A stretch of 64,000 nucleotides of DNA from Solirubrobacterales bacterium (GCA_947474595.1 CANJIV010000004.1:62001-126000); one strand, 5' to 3'. Shown: positions 35,263 through 44,962, counted from the stretch's first letter. Made by a program: numbers and translations. The notes: a model not told the origin generated them from the letters alone.

Positions 35263-36121
35263 CCGCTACGAAGTCCACGAGCTGATGGTCTGCCGGATCG
35301 CCATGGAGATGACCGAGGAGGGCGACTACGTCACGATCCTCGGCTCATTCACACCACTTGCTTACTCCGCCTACATGCTCGCAAAACTTACTCATGCCCC
35401 TGACGCATGGTTGGTTGGGTACAACGCGATTGGCATGCCGCCCGTGGAGTTGAGCTTCACTGGCTCCGAAGCTGCCGCGTATCGCGGCTCATTAGCGCGC
35501 AACTCTTTCACTCCTAATGGGCACCTAGTACACCTCGGAACTCACGGGCTCCTTGAGTGCGTGTCATCGGCCCAGATGGATGGCGATGGGTCAATCAATC
35601 TCTCGGTGATCGGCGACTACGACAAGCCTAAGGTACGCCTACCGGGTGGTGCGGGCGCGCCGGAAGTTGTTCAAAACTATCGCAAGGTCGTGGCTTACTT
35701 CTCTAAGCACGACTCACGGACTCTGTGTGAGAAGGTCGACTTCGCGACAGGGCGCCGGACGCCAATCTCCCGCGATCGCCGCGATGCCGCTGACCTAGCA
35801 ACCGGTGGGCCAATTACTATCATCACGCCGCTGGCGGTTCTAACTAAAGATGACGACGATCGCCCATTTAAGATCGAATCGGTACACCCTGGAGTATCCG
35901 TCGACGAAGTCGTAGCCAACACAGGATTTGCACTTGATGTATCTACCGATGTGCCAACGACCGCAAAGCCGAGCGATGAGCAGGTCGCTCTCCTGAGAAA
36001 CAAGATAGACCCTTTCGGGACGGTCCGCTTCGACTTCTTATCGGGCGATGAACGCCTTACGTACCTAGAAGATGTTCTTGCCCAAGAGTGGGCGCGCGCC
36101 GAAGCTCATCTAGCCCTTTAG
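35255..36121 (+). CDS. IpdB-like CoA-transferase family protein, beta subunit (pair 1)
   Basis: A 288-residue partner of the preceding subunit. The part SVHPGVSVDEVVANTGF followed by PSDEQVALLRNKIDP matches the C-terminal half of IpdB (as I recall: SLHPGVTPGDVRDATSF, LHLIRAVIDP). The start at 35255 (MADRYEVHELMVCR) is set by comparison with the second copy (MSDYRIEELMVCR); the in-frame TTG at 35240 is rejected. Longer than mycobacterial IpdB (about 250). Confidence 0.82.
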   Translation: MADRYEVHELMVCRIAMEMTEEGDYVTILGSFTPLAYSAYMLAKLTHAPDAWLVGYNAIGMPPVELSFTGSEAAAYRGSLARNSFTPNGHLVHLGTHGLLECVSSAQMDGDGSINLSVIGDYDKPKVRLPGGAGAPEVVQNYRKVVAYFSKHDSRTLCEKVDFATGRRTPISRDRRDAADLATGGPITIITPLAVLTKDDDDRPFKIESVHPGVSVDEVVANTGFALDVSTDVPTTAKPSDEQVALLRNKIDPFGTVRFDFLSGDERLTYLEDVLAQEWARAEAHLAL

Positions 36122-36143
36122 GCTGTCGCCGCAAGCTCTGTCC

Positions 36144-37025
36144 TCAGGAGATCAACGCGTCAGCAAGCCGGCGCCATTCAGGCATCGGCATCTCGCCCTG
36201 CCGACCAGAGATCACCTGCAGTGTTACGTGATTGGCCCCGGCCTCGCGATGCTCTGCAACACGAGCGACGACCTCATCCTCGCCACCCCAGCAAACAACC
36301 GCATCGACCAGCCGATCGCTACCACCATTTTCCAAGTCTTCTTGGGTAAAGCCGAATCGCAAAAGATTATTGGTGTAGTTGGGAAGCCCAAGGTAGATCT
36401 CCATATGCCCCCGAGCAATCTCACGAGCTCGCTGGGGATCTTGCTCGAGGACGACGGCTTGTTCCGGGGCAAGCATTGCTTTTGGTCCCAATATTTCCCT
36501 AGCAAATCGGGTGTGGGAGGGAGTGACGAAGTACGGGTGCGATCCAAGCGAACGATCCCGCGCTAGCTCAAGCATCCGCGGGCCTAGAGCCGCCAGGATG
36601 CGATTGTCGGAGAGGTCTTCATCGCACGCCTTATCGAGGGCGTCAAGGTACGTAGTCATCGCCGTGAGCGGCTTGGCCATCTGTTCCTTGGCGTCATCAT
36701 CAACAAACTTGATATGGCTAATACCTAGGCCAAGCAAGAAGCGGTCGGAGTAATCAACCAGCAAGCGTTGAAAATCTACTGCTGTGGTCTGAGCATCCTG
36801 TGCCCAGATGCTCAGGATGCCAGTCGCAATGATCGCCTTAGATGTAGCCTCGAGAAGTTCTGCGGAAGCGTCAATCAGTGGCTTGCCCGTGTCGATCCCA
36901 CCAGGGATCCAGATCGCATTGAACCCCAACTCGTCGAGCTCAGCCGCGGCACTAATAACCGCTGAGCGGTCGCGCATAAAACGCAACTCCCCACTCCAAA
37001 TACCGACACCCTCGAGAGCCTTCAT
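36144..37025 (-). CDS. F420-type LLM oxidoreductase
   Basis: A protein of about 293 residues of the luciferase-like class, shorter and of the actinobacterial F420-associated branch: VGIWSGELRF start, LDELGFNAIWIPGG, DRFLLGLGISH. It may transfer hydride to or from F420. The ATG at 37025 overlaps the stop of the SnoaL-like gene (ATGA) and is preferred over 37052. Last gene of a three-gene leftward operon headed by the 461-residue LLM protein. Confidence 0.8.
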   Translation of the reverse strand: MKALEGVGIWSGELRFMRDRSAVISAAAELDELGFNAIWIPGGIDTGKPLIDASAELLEATSKAIIATGILSIWAQDAQTTAVDFQRLLVDYSDRFLLGLGISHIKFVDDDAKEQMAKPLTAMTTYLDALDKACDEDLSDNRILAALGPRMLELARDRSLGSHPYFVTPSHTRFAREILGPKAMLAPEQAVVLEQDPQRAREIARGHMEIYLGLPNYTNNLLRFGFTQEDLENGGSDRLVDAVVCWGGEDEVVARVAEHREAGANHVTLQVISGRQGEMPMPEWRRLADALIS

Positions 37026-37441
37026 GACTGAGGCCTCAGGATCGGCTCCCACGGCAACAGGATGCAGCTACGTCGGGAGGCAAAACGCCATCCGTCGGCA
37101 GTTTTACGGTACGTATCTTCGTAGTAACCGCGCGCCTGATTTTCGTGACCGCCACGACGTGTTATGCCCATGGCGTGATAGTAGACGGTTCCTACTCCGG
37201 TGTCTGCGGTCACATCGATGCGGTGGTTAGACGTAATGTGCATGACATGAGAAAGGGCGCGTTCCTCCTTCTCAAAAAACTCACGAATCTTCTCGACTCC
37301 GTCATAGCGCTCAAGTCCTGCTGGAGCCATGTCGAAGAAAGCGTCAGTTGCAAACAGGGACATCAGTTCATCGATGCGAAAAGTGTCGTTATAGAGAGCG
37401 TAATCATGGGTTAGGCGGACGATGTCCTCTACGTCGGTCAT
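37022..37441 (-). CDS. SnoaL-like (NTF2-fold) protein
   Basis: A 139-residue SnoaL-like domain: IVRLTHDYALYNDTFRIDELMSLF helix pair and GWRFASRRSCILLPW C-terminal strand. Possible isomerase, dehydratase or hydroxylase accessory role. It lies between two LLM genes in one operon, 18 bp after the first and overlapping the second by 4 bp, so it likely acts on the same substrate series. It is a different subtype from the protein at 30042. Confidence 0.75.
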   Translation of the reverse strand: MTDVEDIVRLTHDYALYNDTFRIDELMSLFATDAFFDMAPAGLERYDGVEKIREFFEKEERALSHVMHITSNHRIDVTADTGVGTVYYHAMGITRRGGHENQARGYYEDTYRKTADGWRFASRRSCILLPWEPILRPQS

Positions 37442-37459
37442 CGCCCGCAGCCCGATTAC

Positions 37460-38845
37460 CTAGGCCAGGAGAGAAACTACATCTGGAACCAGCTGAACCG
37501 TGCTATCAGGACGCTCCATCGATCCGCCACAGTTGTTGCGCAGCTCGGGAAGAATCTCCTCGCCGAAGAATTGAATCTGCTCTTCCACCGACTCAGGGCT
37601 AGTTCCACCCGATTCAAACCACATGTTGACCATGAAGTCTCCATCGGGGTAAGCCGTCTCCTTGAGGCCCATGAGCTTCTCAATCACGTGCTCTTTGCTG
37701 CCAACGATCAACATGCCCTGCTCTTCGAGAATCTCTGCCGTTACATCAACATCCATACGCGGCGTCTCGCCGGGCTCTGCGAGGATTGCCGTGAAGCCAA
37801 ATGGCTTATAGAAATCCCATTGGAACAGCTGAGACTCTCTTGCGAGGTCTGCGTTGCAGTGGCTAAGAGATGGATCAACGATGTGTATGACACGGCCGGA
37901 GCTCACGCCACGGTGCTTGTTTGAATCCCAGCCGCTCTTGAACTCGCCACCATTAGGCCACCCAGAGGCAGCAGTCTGCTCCATGTAAATATCAATCTTT
38001 GGCTTCAGTGCACGGTCACTCTCAAAGATGAAGTTGCCGTTCAAGCCCTGCGACGCAGCCCAACGAATAGTCCGCTCACTGTTGAGTGGCTCCCAGAGAG
38101 GCGGATGAGGCTTCTGGAAGGGCTGTGGCAGCACCGAAAGCTGCTTCAGCGTGGTCCCCGAAGCGCTGATGGGAGGTCCCATCATCGAATACTGGTCAGC
38201 GGGGGCGATGTTGAAGACATCATTTACATCGGGACCCGCGCCGCCTTCTTCAAAGAAAGCAATGCTTTGAGCGTGATTCCACTTTACATAGCTCGGAGGC
38301 AAATTAAAGAATTCCCCTTGATGGGAGAAGCTCTCCTCGGTCCATGCCTTAATGAGAATCTCATACGCCTCTAGATGGAAAGAGCGGTTGCGTTCTTGGT
38401 CTTGAACTGTCGACCCATATGTCTTGCCAAATGTCTCGGCTTCACGAGACTGATATCCGCGCCCAAGTCCGACCTCAACTCGTCCGCCGCTGAGATTGTC
38501 GAGGATCGCGATCTGCTCTGCCAGCCGAAGTGGGTGGTGAAACGAAACGATATTTGCGAGCTGGCCAATTCGGATGCGATTGGTTAATGCCGCAATTGCA
38601 GTGCCAACCTGAATCGGGTTTGAGCTGAGCTCGGCTCCTTCGGTTCCAAAGTGATGCTCGGTAAGCCAGTAGTAATCAAACCCAACCCGCTCCGCCAAGA
38701 CAGCCCGCCTAACCTGGGCCGCTGAGACGCGTTGTGCGGCAGCATGCACATCAGCGAGTGTCCCGTCGACGACGCGTTGACCTGATGGAGTCTTGTGAAA
38801 CGGAAGGTCGACTGACCCACCATCGAAAATGCCTACTTCGATCAT
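37460..38845 (-). CDS. Large LLM-class flavin monooxygenase
   Basis: A 461-residue luciferase-like protein, long for the class: DYYWLTEHHFGTEGAELSSN, GGRVEVGLGRGYQSREAE, and a long central insertion. The N terminus MIEVGIFDGGS is in place for strand 1 of the barrel. It probably uses FMNH2 to oxygenate a carbonyl or ring carbon. GGAGGG is about ten bases before the ATG. It heads the leftward operon controlled by composite promoter copy 3. Confidence 0.83.
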   Translation of the reverse strand: MIEVGIFDGGSVDLPFHKTPSGQRVVDGTLADVHAAAQRVSAAQVRRAVLAERVGFDYYWLTEHHFGTEGAELSSNPIQVGTAIAALTNRIRIGQLANIVSFHHPLRLAEQIAILDNLSGGRVEVGLGRGYQSREAETFGKTYGSTVQDQERNRSFHLEAYEILIKAWTEESFSHQGEFFNLPPSYVKWNHAQSIAFFEEGGAGPDVNDVFNIAPADQYSMMGPPISASGTTLKQLSVLPQPFQKPHPPLWEPLNSERTIRWAASQGLNGNFIFESDRALKPKIDIYMEQTAASGWPNGGEFKSGWDSNKHRGVSSGRVIHIVDPSLSHCNADLARESQLFQWDFYKPFGFTAILAEPGETPRMDVDVTAEILEEQGMLIVGSKEHVIEKLMGLKETAYPDGDFMVNMWFESGGTSPESVEEQIQFFGEEILPELRNNCGGSMERPDSTVQLVPDVVSLLA

Positions 38846-38886
38846 ACCCTGACACCCTCCCCCTAATGGTTGGAACCGATTGTTAC

Positions 38887-38925
38887 CTGACGAATGATTA
38901 TCTAGCTAGCTGGGCGCGGTGTCAA
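38887..38925 (-). promoter_or_regulatory. Composite promoter/operator, copy 3 (LLM-SnoaL-LLM operon)
   Basis: Reading leftward: TTGACA (complement of 38920-38925), a 17-bp spacer, GATAAT (38902-38897), then CATT and CGTCAG (38892-38887), 41 bp before the LLM start. Here the -35 and spacing are consensus, which anchors the GATAAN hexamers of the other copies as -10 boxes. Confidence 0.72.
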
Positions 38926-39028
38926 GTCGTATCTTGGTGATCGGCGACCGCCGTGGTCCTACCCAGCTCAGAGGCCGCGAGACCAAGTAGCCTCACGCTT
39001 GAATACCTAGGAAGGAGCCGTACCGTCC

Positions 39029-40192
39029 ATGTTCGATCCCTTAGCCGATACAGCGGCATCCCCGGAGCAGCGTCAGGTGCGCGCGACCTTGCGCGCATTC
39101 TTTGAGCGCGAGGCCCCAATCGCAAGGATCGCCGAACTTGACTCAACCGAGACCTATCCGGCGGAGATACTCACTGGGATGGCTGAACTTGGCCTATGGG
39201 GGATAGCCGTAGACGAGGCCTACGGCGGATCTCCTGTAGATGCTCGGACCCGCTGCATCGTTATCGAAGAGATCCAGCGCGCAGGAGCATGCTTGGGCTA
39301 CGCGTTCATACCTACAGCCCTCTTTTGCGCGGAGGCAATCGGCCGATTCGGCACTGATAACCAACGCCAGCAACACTTGCCTGCACTTGCCGCTGGCAAT
39401 TTACGGATGGCGATGGCATTAAGTGAGCCCGACTGCGGATCAGATCTTATGGGCCTGGCGACCCGTGGAATACCCGAGGGCGATGGCCTCATAATCCGCG
39501 GCCAGAAGACCTTCACCACCGGCGCCGACGCCGCCGACCAGATACTTACTTTGGTGCGAACCACAGAAGGTGCGACTCCCCGCCACGCACTGACCTTTGT
39601 GCTCATACCCAGATCGCATCCCGGAGTTGATGTCAAGCCATTAAAGAAGCTCGCTGGGCAGGCAACGCACACGTGCGAGGTCTTCTTCGACGACGTGTTG
39701 GTGGGGCCGGAGGCTATCGTCGGCGAGATTAACAACGGCGCCGCAATCGTCATGGATCTGCTCGATGCCGACCGGGTGTATACGGCAGCCCAGAGCCTCG
39801 GAATCGCTCAAGGTGCCTTTGATATCGCACGCGCCTACGCGCTACAACGGAGTCAGTTCGGAACTCAGATCATCAACCACCAAGCCGTCGGGCACATGCT
39901 GGCCGATATGGCGATCCAGATAGCTGGCGCTCGTGCGCTCACTGAGGCAGCGGCTGATCGACTCGATCGCGGGCTCCCATGCCGATCTGAGTCTGCCGTT
40001 GCGAAGATAGTCGCATCAGAGGCTGGCACGCAATGCGCCCTACATGGCATGCAAATACTCGGTGGATACTCCTACATGGTTGAGTATGGAATGGAGCGCT
40101 ACTACCGAGAGGCCAAAGTGCAGGAGATCTTTGGCGGGACAAATCAAATCCTGCGCAACGTCCTAGTGCGCGACCTTGGAGGCGGGCGCTAG
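39029..40192 (+). CDS. Acyl-CoA dehydrogenase
   Basis: A 387-residue flavoprotein with ALSEPDCGSDLMGLA and TTGADAADQILTLVRT FAD contacts. At the C-terminal motif EIFGGTNQILRNVL the residue before GT is Gly, not the Glu of medium-chain dehydrogenases, as in long-chain or isovaleryl types that keep the base on another helix. It should oxidise a CoA ester to the enoyl-CoA. GGAAGGAG precedes the ATG by ten bases. Its stop overlaps the convergent LLM gene by 4 bp. Confidence 0.88.
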   Translation: MFDPLADTAASPEQRQVRATLRAFFEREAPIARIAELDSTETYPAEILTGMAELGLWGIAVDEAYGGSPVDARTRCIVIEEIQRAGACLGYAFIPTALFCAEAIGRFGTDNQRQQHLPALAAGNLRMAMALSEPDCGSDLMGLATRGIPEGDGLIIRGQKTFTTGADAADQILTLVRTTEGATPRHALTFVLIPRSHPGVDVKPLKKLAGQATHTCEVFFDDVLVGPEAIVGEINNGAAIVMDLLDADRVYTAAQSLGIAQGAFDIARAYALQRSQFGTQIINHQAVGHMLADMAIQIAGARALTEAAADRLDRGLPCRSESAVAKIVASEAGTQCALHGMQILGGYSYMVEYGMERYYREAKVQEIFGGTNQILRNVLVRDLGGGR

Positions 40193-41076
40193 ATGCCCCG
40201 CGAGGGCTCGATAACTTCTGCTGCGTAGCGCTCTAGCGCCGCTCGCCTCTCGTCGCTCGTCAGCCCTCCATACCGCTGAACATAGAGTCCAAAGGGATCT
40301 GCGTGTACAGAAGTTACGCCCATCTCCGCCATGCTTGCGATCTTGTCAGGCGTACGAATTCCGGCAGCCGAGGCCACATAGTCAAACGGCCTGCTGATGC
40401 CGTTCTCAGCTCGGATCGCTCCAATCGTCTCAAGATGCCTTGCCGTTTCGTGACGACTACTAAGCGGAGGAAGGATCCCATCGGCTAATAGGGCCGCACG
40501 GCGGATGGCTGGCTTGGCGTCTCCACCGACGTAGATTGGAATCGGCAGAGGCGGCGGCGGGCGCATCGTAACCTCGGGGAAGGAGATGAAGCGACCGTTA
40601 TGGCTGACGCTCTCCCCCGTCCACAGACTGCGTAGTACCTCGATCGCCTCATCGCTACGTGGCCCCCGTTCGTCGAAGTTGAAACCAAGGATCTCGAACT
40701 CCTCGCGAAGCCAGCCAGCCCCAACTCCTAGGATGAAGCGCCCCGGATGCAGTGCGGCAACTGTCGATGCCGCCTTTGCTACGAGCAGAGGATCGCGCAT
40801 CGGTAGGACAAAAATCCCCGTAAGCACAGTCAGGTTCGTCGTGCTGGCTAGTAGCGTCGCCGCCGCTACCATCGGGTCTAGCCACTCGCAAGACACATCC
40901 CAAGGAGCCCGGCCAGTATCTGGGTCCGGTTCGTAGGGGTAGCTCGTCTTCGAATTGTGTGGATGCACGACATGGTCAGGGATTGTGATCCCATGAAAGC
41001 CGAGGCTCTCTGCCTCACGTGCTACGGCAACGATCTGGTCGGCTGGAATATAGGTTCCATACAGATAAAACTTCAT
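40189..41076 (-). CDS. F420-type LLM oxidoreductase
   Basis: A 295-residue luciferase-like protein of the actinobacterial F420-dependent branch: GFHGITIPDHVVHP, LHPGRFILGVGAGW, PIPIYVGGDAKPAIRRAA. These motifs are common to probable F420-dependent oxidoreductases. It overlaps the acyl-CoA ligase stop by 4 bp and follows it in the same leftward unit. GGAGGA is six bases before the ATG. Confidence 0.84.
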   Translation of the reverse strand: MKFYLYGTYIPADQIVAVAREAESLGFHGITIPDHVVHPHNSKTSYPYEPDPDTGRAPWDVSCEWLDPMVAAATLLASTTNLTVLTGIFVLPMRDPLLVAKAASTVAALHPGRFILGVGAGWLREEFEILGFNFDERGPRSDEAIEVLRSLWTGESVSHNGRFISFPEVTMRPPPPLPIPIYVGGDAKPAIRRAALLADGILPPLSSRHETARHLETIGAIRAENGISRPFDYVASAAGIRTPDKIASMAEMGVTSVHADPFGLYVQRYGGLTSDERRAALERYAAEVIEPSRGI

Positions 41077-42500
41077 AGTGCATCCTCCTCGGCGAGAGCC
41101 TGCAGTTTCTGCAATGAAACCTTGCCCGAGCTGTCGACTGGTAGATCGGCGATGAAGATCACCGTCCGTGGCACCTTATAGATCGGCTGCTGATCTTTGA
41201 GCCAAGCTAGTAAGTCATCCCGACTAACCGCGGGTTGATTTCTAGGGACAACGAACGCGACCAACCGATTCGTCCACGTTGGATCTGGTACTGCGACGAC
41301 AGCCGCCTGCGCAACCCCTTCATGGGCGCGCAGCGCAGCGGCCACTTCGTCTGTCGATACGCGATTGCCTCCAACCTTGAGGATGCTTGACGCCCTACCT
41401 GTGATGTAAAGGTAGCCTTCCTCGTCGAGCCGTCCTAGGTCGCCGGTGCGATACCAATCACCAACCGGCTCCTGCCCTAAATAGCCAATAAAAAGATCTG
41501 GACCCGTAACTAAGACTTCCCCTTCGTCGCCGATGGCCACTTCCTCTTCGCTTTCGATCTCGGCGATCCGTACCTGCCGAAATGGAATCGTGCGGCCAAC
41601 CGTTCCGGGCCTAGCTGCAATCTCTTCAAATGTCGCTTCCGTGGGACGAGGGAGTTCAGTCATGCCATATGCGCAGTAGACACGACCCTCAAAGCGTTCG
41701 AGCAAGACCTCGGCAGTCTGCTCATCAAGTTTTTCTCCACCAGTCATCAACGCCCGTAAGCCTCGCCAGCCGGGGCCGTCGAGTCCGCCATGCTCCCGAG
41801 CCAGCCGCAGCATTGTTGGCACGAGATAGACGCTGGATATGTCGCGTTCAGAAAGAAAGTCGTCGACGCAATCGCGGGTAAACGGAGCGAAGACGACAGT
41901 TGCTCGCGCAAGCAGAGAGCCCATCACTAGAGAGTGAAATGGCGCCCCCGCGTAGGGTACGCAGAGCCAGTGTCGATCGCCTGGGCCGATAGGGAAACTT
42001 GCGAGGCGCAGGCACATAGCTGCGTGAAGGTCGGCGTGACGGGAGCGCAGGACAAGTTTCGGCATCCCAGTTGAACCAGATGTCAACAAGATAGAGCCTA
42101 CGCTTTGCGGCGAGACCTCCGTCAGCGCACTAGGGTCACCACCGATTAGATCCTGGTAGGAGATGCTCTCTACGCCTTCAACGGCTCGACCGATAATGGT
42201 CGTGACATTCGCTTGGCGCGTAACCTCGCGCAAGATTGGTTCTGGCTGCTTCGGATCGATTAGCATCGCCGCGCGACCGGCTGCCACCGCACCCAGAACC
42301 GCGACCGTATGGGCGATCGGGTCGGCCTCACTGACAGCAACGACGCCAGCACTTTCGCCTAGGACGCCAGCGGCGCAAAGCATGGCTTCGGCCAACTCTT
42401 TGATAGTTAGTCGATCTTCACCGTGCTCAAGCGCCACCCAGTCCGCCTGGGACGGGGCTGCTAGATATGAGATTAGTTCTGCCCAGTCCTGCGGAGCCAC
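41073..42500 (-). CDS. AMP-forming acyl-CoA ligase
   Basis: A 475-residue adenylate-forming enzyme, shorter than the ligase at 30528. ILLTSGSTGMPK (P-loop), YGMTE, YRTGDLGRLDEEGYLY and DSSGKVSLQKL with the catalytic lysine are present. GTG start. It lies divergent from the isomerase-mutase operon, 48 bp away, with the composite operator in between, and likely supplies an acyl-CoA to that operon. Confidence 0.88.
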   Translation of the reverse strand: MAPQDWAELISYLAAPSQADWVALEHGEDRLTIKELAEAMLCAAGVLGESAGVVAVSEADPIAHTVAVLGAVAAGRAAMLIDPKQPEPILREVTRQANVTTIIGRAVEGVESISYQDLIGGDPSALTEVSPQSVGSILLTSGSTGMPKLVLRSRHADLHAAMCLRLASFPIGPGDRHWLCVPYAGAPFHSLVMGSLLARATVVFAPFTRDCVDDFLSERDISSVYLVPTMLRLAREHGGLDGPGWRGLRALMTGGEKLDEQTAEVLLERFEGRVYCAYGMTELPRPTEATFEEIAARPGTVGRTIPFRQVRIAEIESEEEVAIGDEGEVLVTGPDLFIGYLGQEPVGDWYRTGDLGRLDEEGYLYITGRASSILKVGGNRVSTDEVAAALRAHEGVAQAAVVAVPDPTWTNRLVAFVVPRNQPAVSRDDLLAWLKDQQPIYKVPRTVIFIADLPVDSSGKVSLQKLQALAEEDAL

Positions 42501-42529
42501 GTCCTCGTCACCTCCAAACCGGAATACAA

Positions 42530-42545
42530 GATAAGCTGCCGTCAG
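42530..42545 (+). promoter_or_regulatory. Composite promoter/operator, copy 4 (isomerase-mutase operon)
   Basis: GATAAG (42530-42535) then CTGC-CGTCAG (42536-42545), then ATT and the ATG at 42549. Over 19 bases it is identical to the copy at 47 kb except for one base. The ATG follows the operator by 3 bp, so the mRNA is nearly leaderless. Confidence 0.68.
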
Positions 42546-42548
42546 ATT

Positions 42549-43355
42549 ATGTCTTCTGAACCGACTTCGCCACTAGTCCCGCCAGAAGTGATCCTCGTCG
42601 ATCACCATGATGGCGTAGCCGTGATAACTCTCAATCGTCCCGATGCGCTCAACGCATTTAACCGATCCCTATTTGTGGCAGTACGCGAGGCGCTTAACTC
42701 TGCCGCCGCTGATCCGGACGTTCGATGCGTAGTCCTAACCGGCACGGGCCGGGCATTTACTGCAGGGTCAGACATATCTGACGACCCCGACTCAAAGCCA
42801 GACCCATCGGAGCAAGATCCGTATGACGCTTTCATCGAATGTGTTGAAGAGTTTCCTAAGCCATTAGTTGCAGCAGTCAATGGCCTGGCTATCGGGATTG
42901 GAACTACGATGCTTGGCCACTGCGAGCTGGTATTGGCAGGAGCGTCAGCACGATTCCGCATGCCATTTACCTCATTGGGCCTAGTCCCCGAGGCTGGCAG
43001 CACATCAACAATTCCCGCCCTGATGGGCCGCCAGCAAGCCGTGTACGCCTTGCTGACCTCGAGCTGGATCTCTGCGGAACAAGCCGCGGCCACCGGTCTC
43101 GTCTGGCGCCTGACATCCGACGAGGACCTCCTGACCGTGACGTTAGAAGCCTGCGCTGAGATAGCAGCACAGCCGCTTGAATCTCTCCTAAGCACAAAGC
43201 GACTCCTGCTCGAAGAACGCTTGCCGGCGGCCCGTGCTGCGCGAAATCGCGAAGAGCCTGAATTCCGTCGACTAACTAAGCGCCCTGCACACATCGAGGC
43301 ACTCGCCGCCTTCCGCGATCGCAGGCCGCCAGACTTTCGGAACCTTGCCGAGTGA
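42549..43355 (+). CDS. Enoyl-CoA isomerase-like crotonase
   Basis: A 268-residue crotonase-fold enzyme. At the two hydratase glutamate positions it has Thr (GIGTTMLG) and Phe (MPFTSLGL), so hydration is unlikely. MPFTSLGLVPEAGST matches the pattern of delta3-delta2 enoyl-CoA isomerases, with the possible catalytic Glu in PEAG. It would shift a double bond before further oxidation. First of four overlapping genes: its stop overlaps the mutase GTG start by 4 bp. Confidence 0.82.
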   Translation: MSSEPTSPLVPPEVILVDHHDGVAVITLNRPDALNAFNRSLFVAVREALNSAAADPDVRCVVLTGTGRAFTAGSDISDDPDSKPDPSEQDPYDAFIECVEEFPKPLVAAVNGLAIGIGTTMLGHCELVLAGASARFRMPFTSLGLVPEAGSTSTIPALMGRQQAVYALLTSSWISAEQAAATGLVWRLTSDEDLLTVTLEACAEIAAQPLESLLSTKRLLLEERLPAARAARNREEPEFRRLTKRPAHIEALAAFRDRRPPDFRNLAE

Positions 43356-44962
43356 AACAGGCGCGAGACAGTGCTCCAGCTGAGCGCGCCCTCTTCTACA
43401 CGCCGGAGTCAGTCGCAATTGACTACGAGAGGGACCTAGGAGACCCGGGCAGCTACCCCCATACTCGCGGCACGCGGCCACCAAACACGAGGCGCGAAAC
43501 AGAGGGCCACGATTTTCTTGTGCGCGAACTCTCCGGCGAGGGACCGCCGTCTCGCTCGAACGAACAGTTCCACTACCTGCTCGAACACGGGGCTACTGGG
43601 CTTGATGTTATTGGTGACACCCCAACCCAATGTTTCATGGATCCCGATCATCCCTACGCGCAGCACGCGGTGGGCAACCAAGGCGTATCGATTTGCCGTG
43701 GTTCTGATTTCGTTGCGCTCTATGAAGGGATCCCGCTTGACCGGGTCAGCTGTGACCACTCGCTGCCAGGCGGCTTCGCAGCAGCCGGTCTCTTCCTAGC
43801 AGCAGAGACCCACGGCCACCTCCCTGAGCTACTAAGGGGGTCCGCGATCCTGCCGCCACTTTTCGCCGAAGACACCGGCTACTCGTCGAATTTGCCTATT
43901 GAGCTTCACATGCGCCTAGCCACCGACTCAATTGAGTTTTGCTCGGAGCGGATGCCTAAGTTTCATGCGTTTGTCGAAGACACCTACTACATCTCTGACG
44001 GTAGCGTGGGCATCGTCGATGAGATGGCGCTCGGGTTCGTGGAACTCCGTGAGGTTGTGCGCCGCCTAGTTGCTCGCGGACTTGACGTAGATCTCTTCGC
44101 GCCACGCATTGCACTGCTAGTCAACTGCAGGATGGACTTCTTCGCAGAGATCGCAAAGATTCGGGCATCACGGCGAATCTACGCCAGAATGATGCGCGAC
44201 GAATTCGGAGCCAAAGACCCCCGCTCTCTAGCGATCAACGTGGCCGCCCATACGTCCGGGGCGACAATGACATCCCGCCAGATCGGCAACAACATCGCGC
44301 GAGGGGCGATCCAATCGGTCGCTTTGTATCTGGCCGGCGTTCGAGCAATGGAAATTTCCGCCTTTGATGAAGCGATTCGTACACCCTCGCGCGAAGCCCA
44401 CATCGTCGGGCTAGGGACCCAACACGTAGTCCAACTGGAGTCCGGCATAGCGGATGTTTCTGATCCGCTCGGAGGATCTTGGTATGTCGAGTCGCTAACC
44501 GATGAAATTGAAACCAAGATCACTGACCGCATCGCTGAGATCGAGGCGTTGGGCGACGTTGTTGAGCTCGCTGAGAACGGCTACTTTAGGGCCATCTTCA
44601 CAGAAGCTATGGTCGACCGTTCGCGCGAAGTGGTTGACGGCACGAGGCCAGTAGTTGGTGTCAACATCAACGAGATTCCGCCGGAACGCGACACACTCCT
44701 ACGCGACCTACTCGAGAACCGTATTGCGCCGTGCTATGACCGCATTGAAGAGATTGCGGCGTGGAGAGCCAGTCGTGACATGGGGCCAGTAGTTACCGCC
44801 CTAGATAACCTCGAAAGGCTCTGTCGTGATGGATCGAACATCATGCCGGGAATCGTCGAGGCGATGAGAAGCGAAGCCTCGATGGGCGAATCTATTGGCG
44901 TGCTGCGGGAATGCTACGGCCGCCCATATGACCCAATGGGGTGCGTGGAGCGGCCGCGATGA
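43352..44962 (+). CDS. Divergent B12-dependent acyl-CoA mutase, large subunit
   Basis: A 536-residue TIM-barrel subunit of the methylmalonyl-CoA mutase family, of the split type like IcmA or HcmA. By a by-eye, from-memory alignment with Propionibacterium MutB: Arg87 is kept (Arg58), but Tyr89 is Leu60, Arg207 is Gly176, His244 is Tyr213, Ser114 is Asp85 and Arg82 is His53. Loss of Arg207 argues against methylmalonyl-CoA. Known relatives use isobutyryl-, 2-hydroxyisobutyryl- or pivalyl-CoA; this active site matches none I recall. GTG start. Confidence 0.88.
   Translation: MKQARDSAPAERALFYTPESVAIDYERDLGDPGSYPHTRGTRPPNTRRETEGHDFLVRELSGEGPPSRSNEQFHYLLEHGATGLDVIGDTPTQCFMDPDHPYAQHAVGNQGVSICRGSDFVALYEGIPLDRVSCDHSLPGGFAAAGLFLAAETHGHLPELLRGSAILPPLFAEDTGYSSNLPIELHMRLATDSIEFCSERMPKFHAFVEDTYYISDGSVGIVDEMALGFVELREVVRRLVARGLDVDLFAPRIALLVNCRMDFFAEIAKIRASRRIYARMMRDEFGAKDPRSLAINVAAHTSGATMTSRQIGNNIARGAIQSVALYLAGVRAMEISAFDEAIRTPSREAHIVGLGTQHVVQLESGIADVSDPLGGSWYVESLTDEIETKITDRIAEIEALGDVVELAENGYFRAIFTEAMVDRSREVVDGTRPVVGVNINEIPPERDTLLRDLLENRIAPCYDRIEEIAAWRASRDMGPVVTALDNLERLCRDGSNIMPGIVEAMRSEASMGESIGVLRECYGRPYDPMGCVERPR

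Noticed and set aside
42602-43294. Long antisense open frame opposite the isomerase-like gene
   Set aside because: It is a codon-bias shadow (Arg/Ser-rich, no family) of a well-supported crotonase gene.
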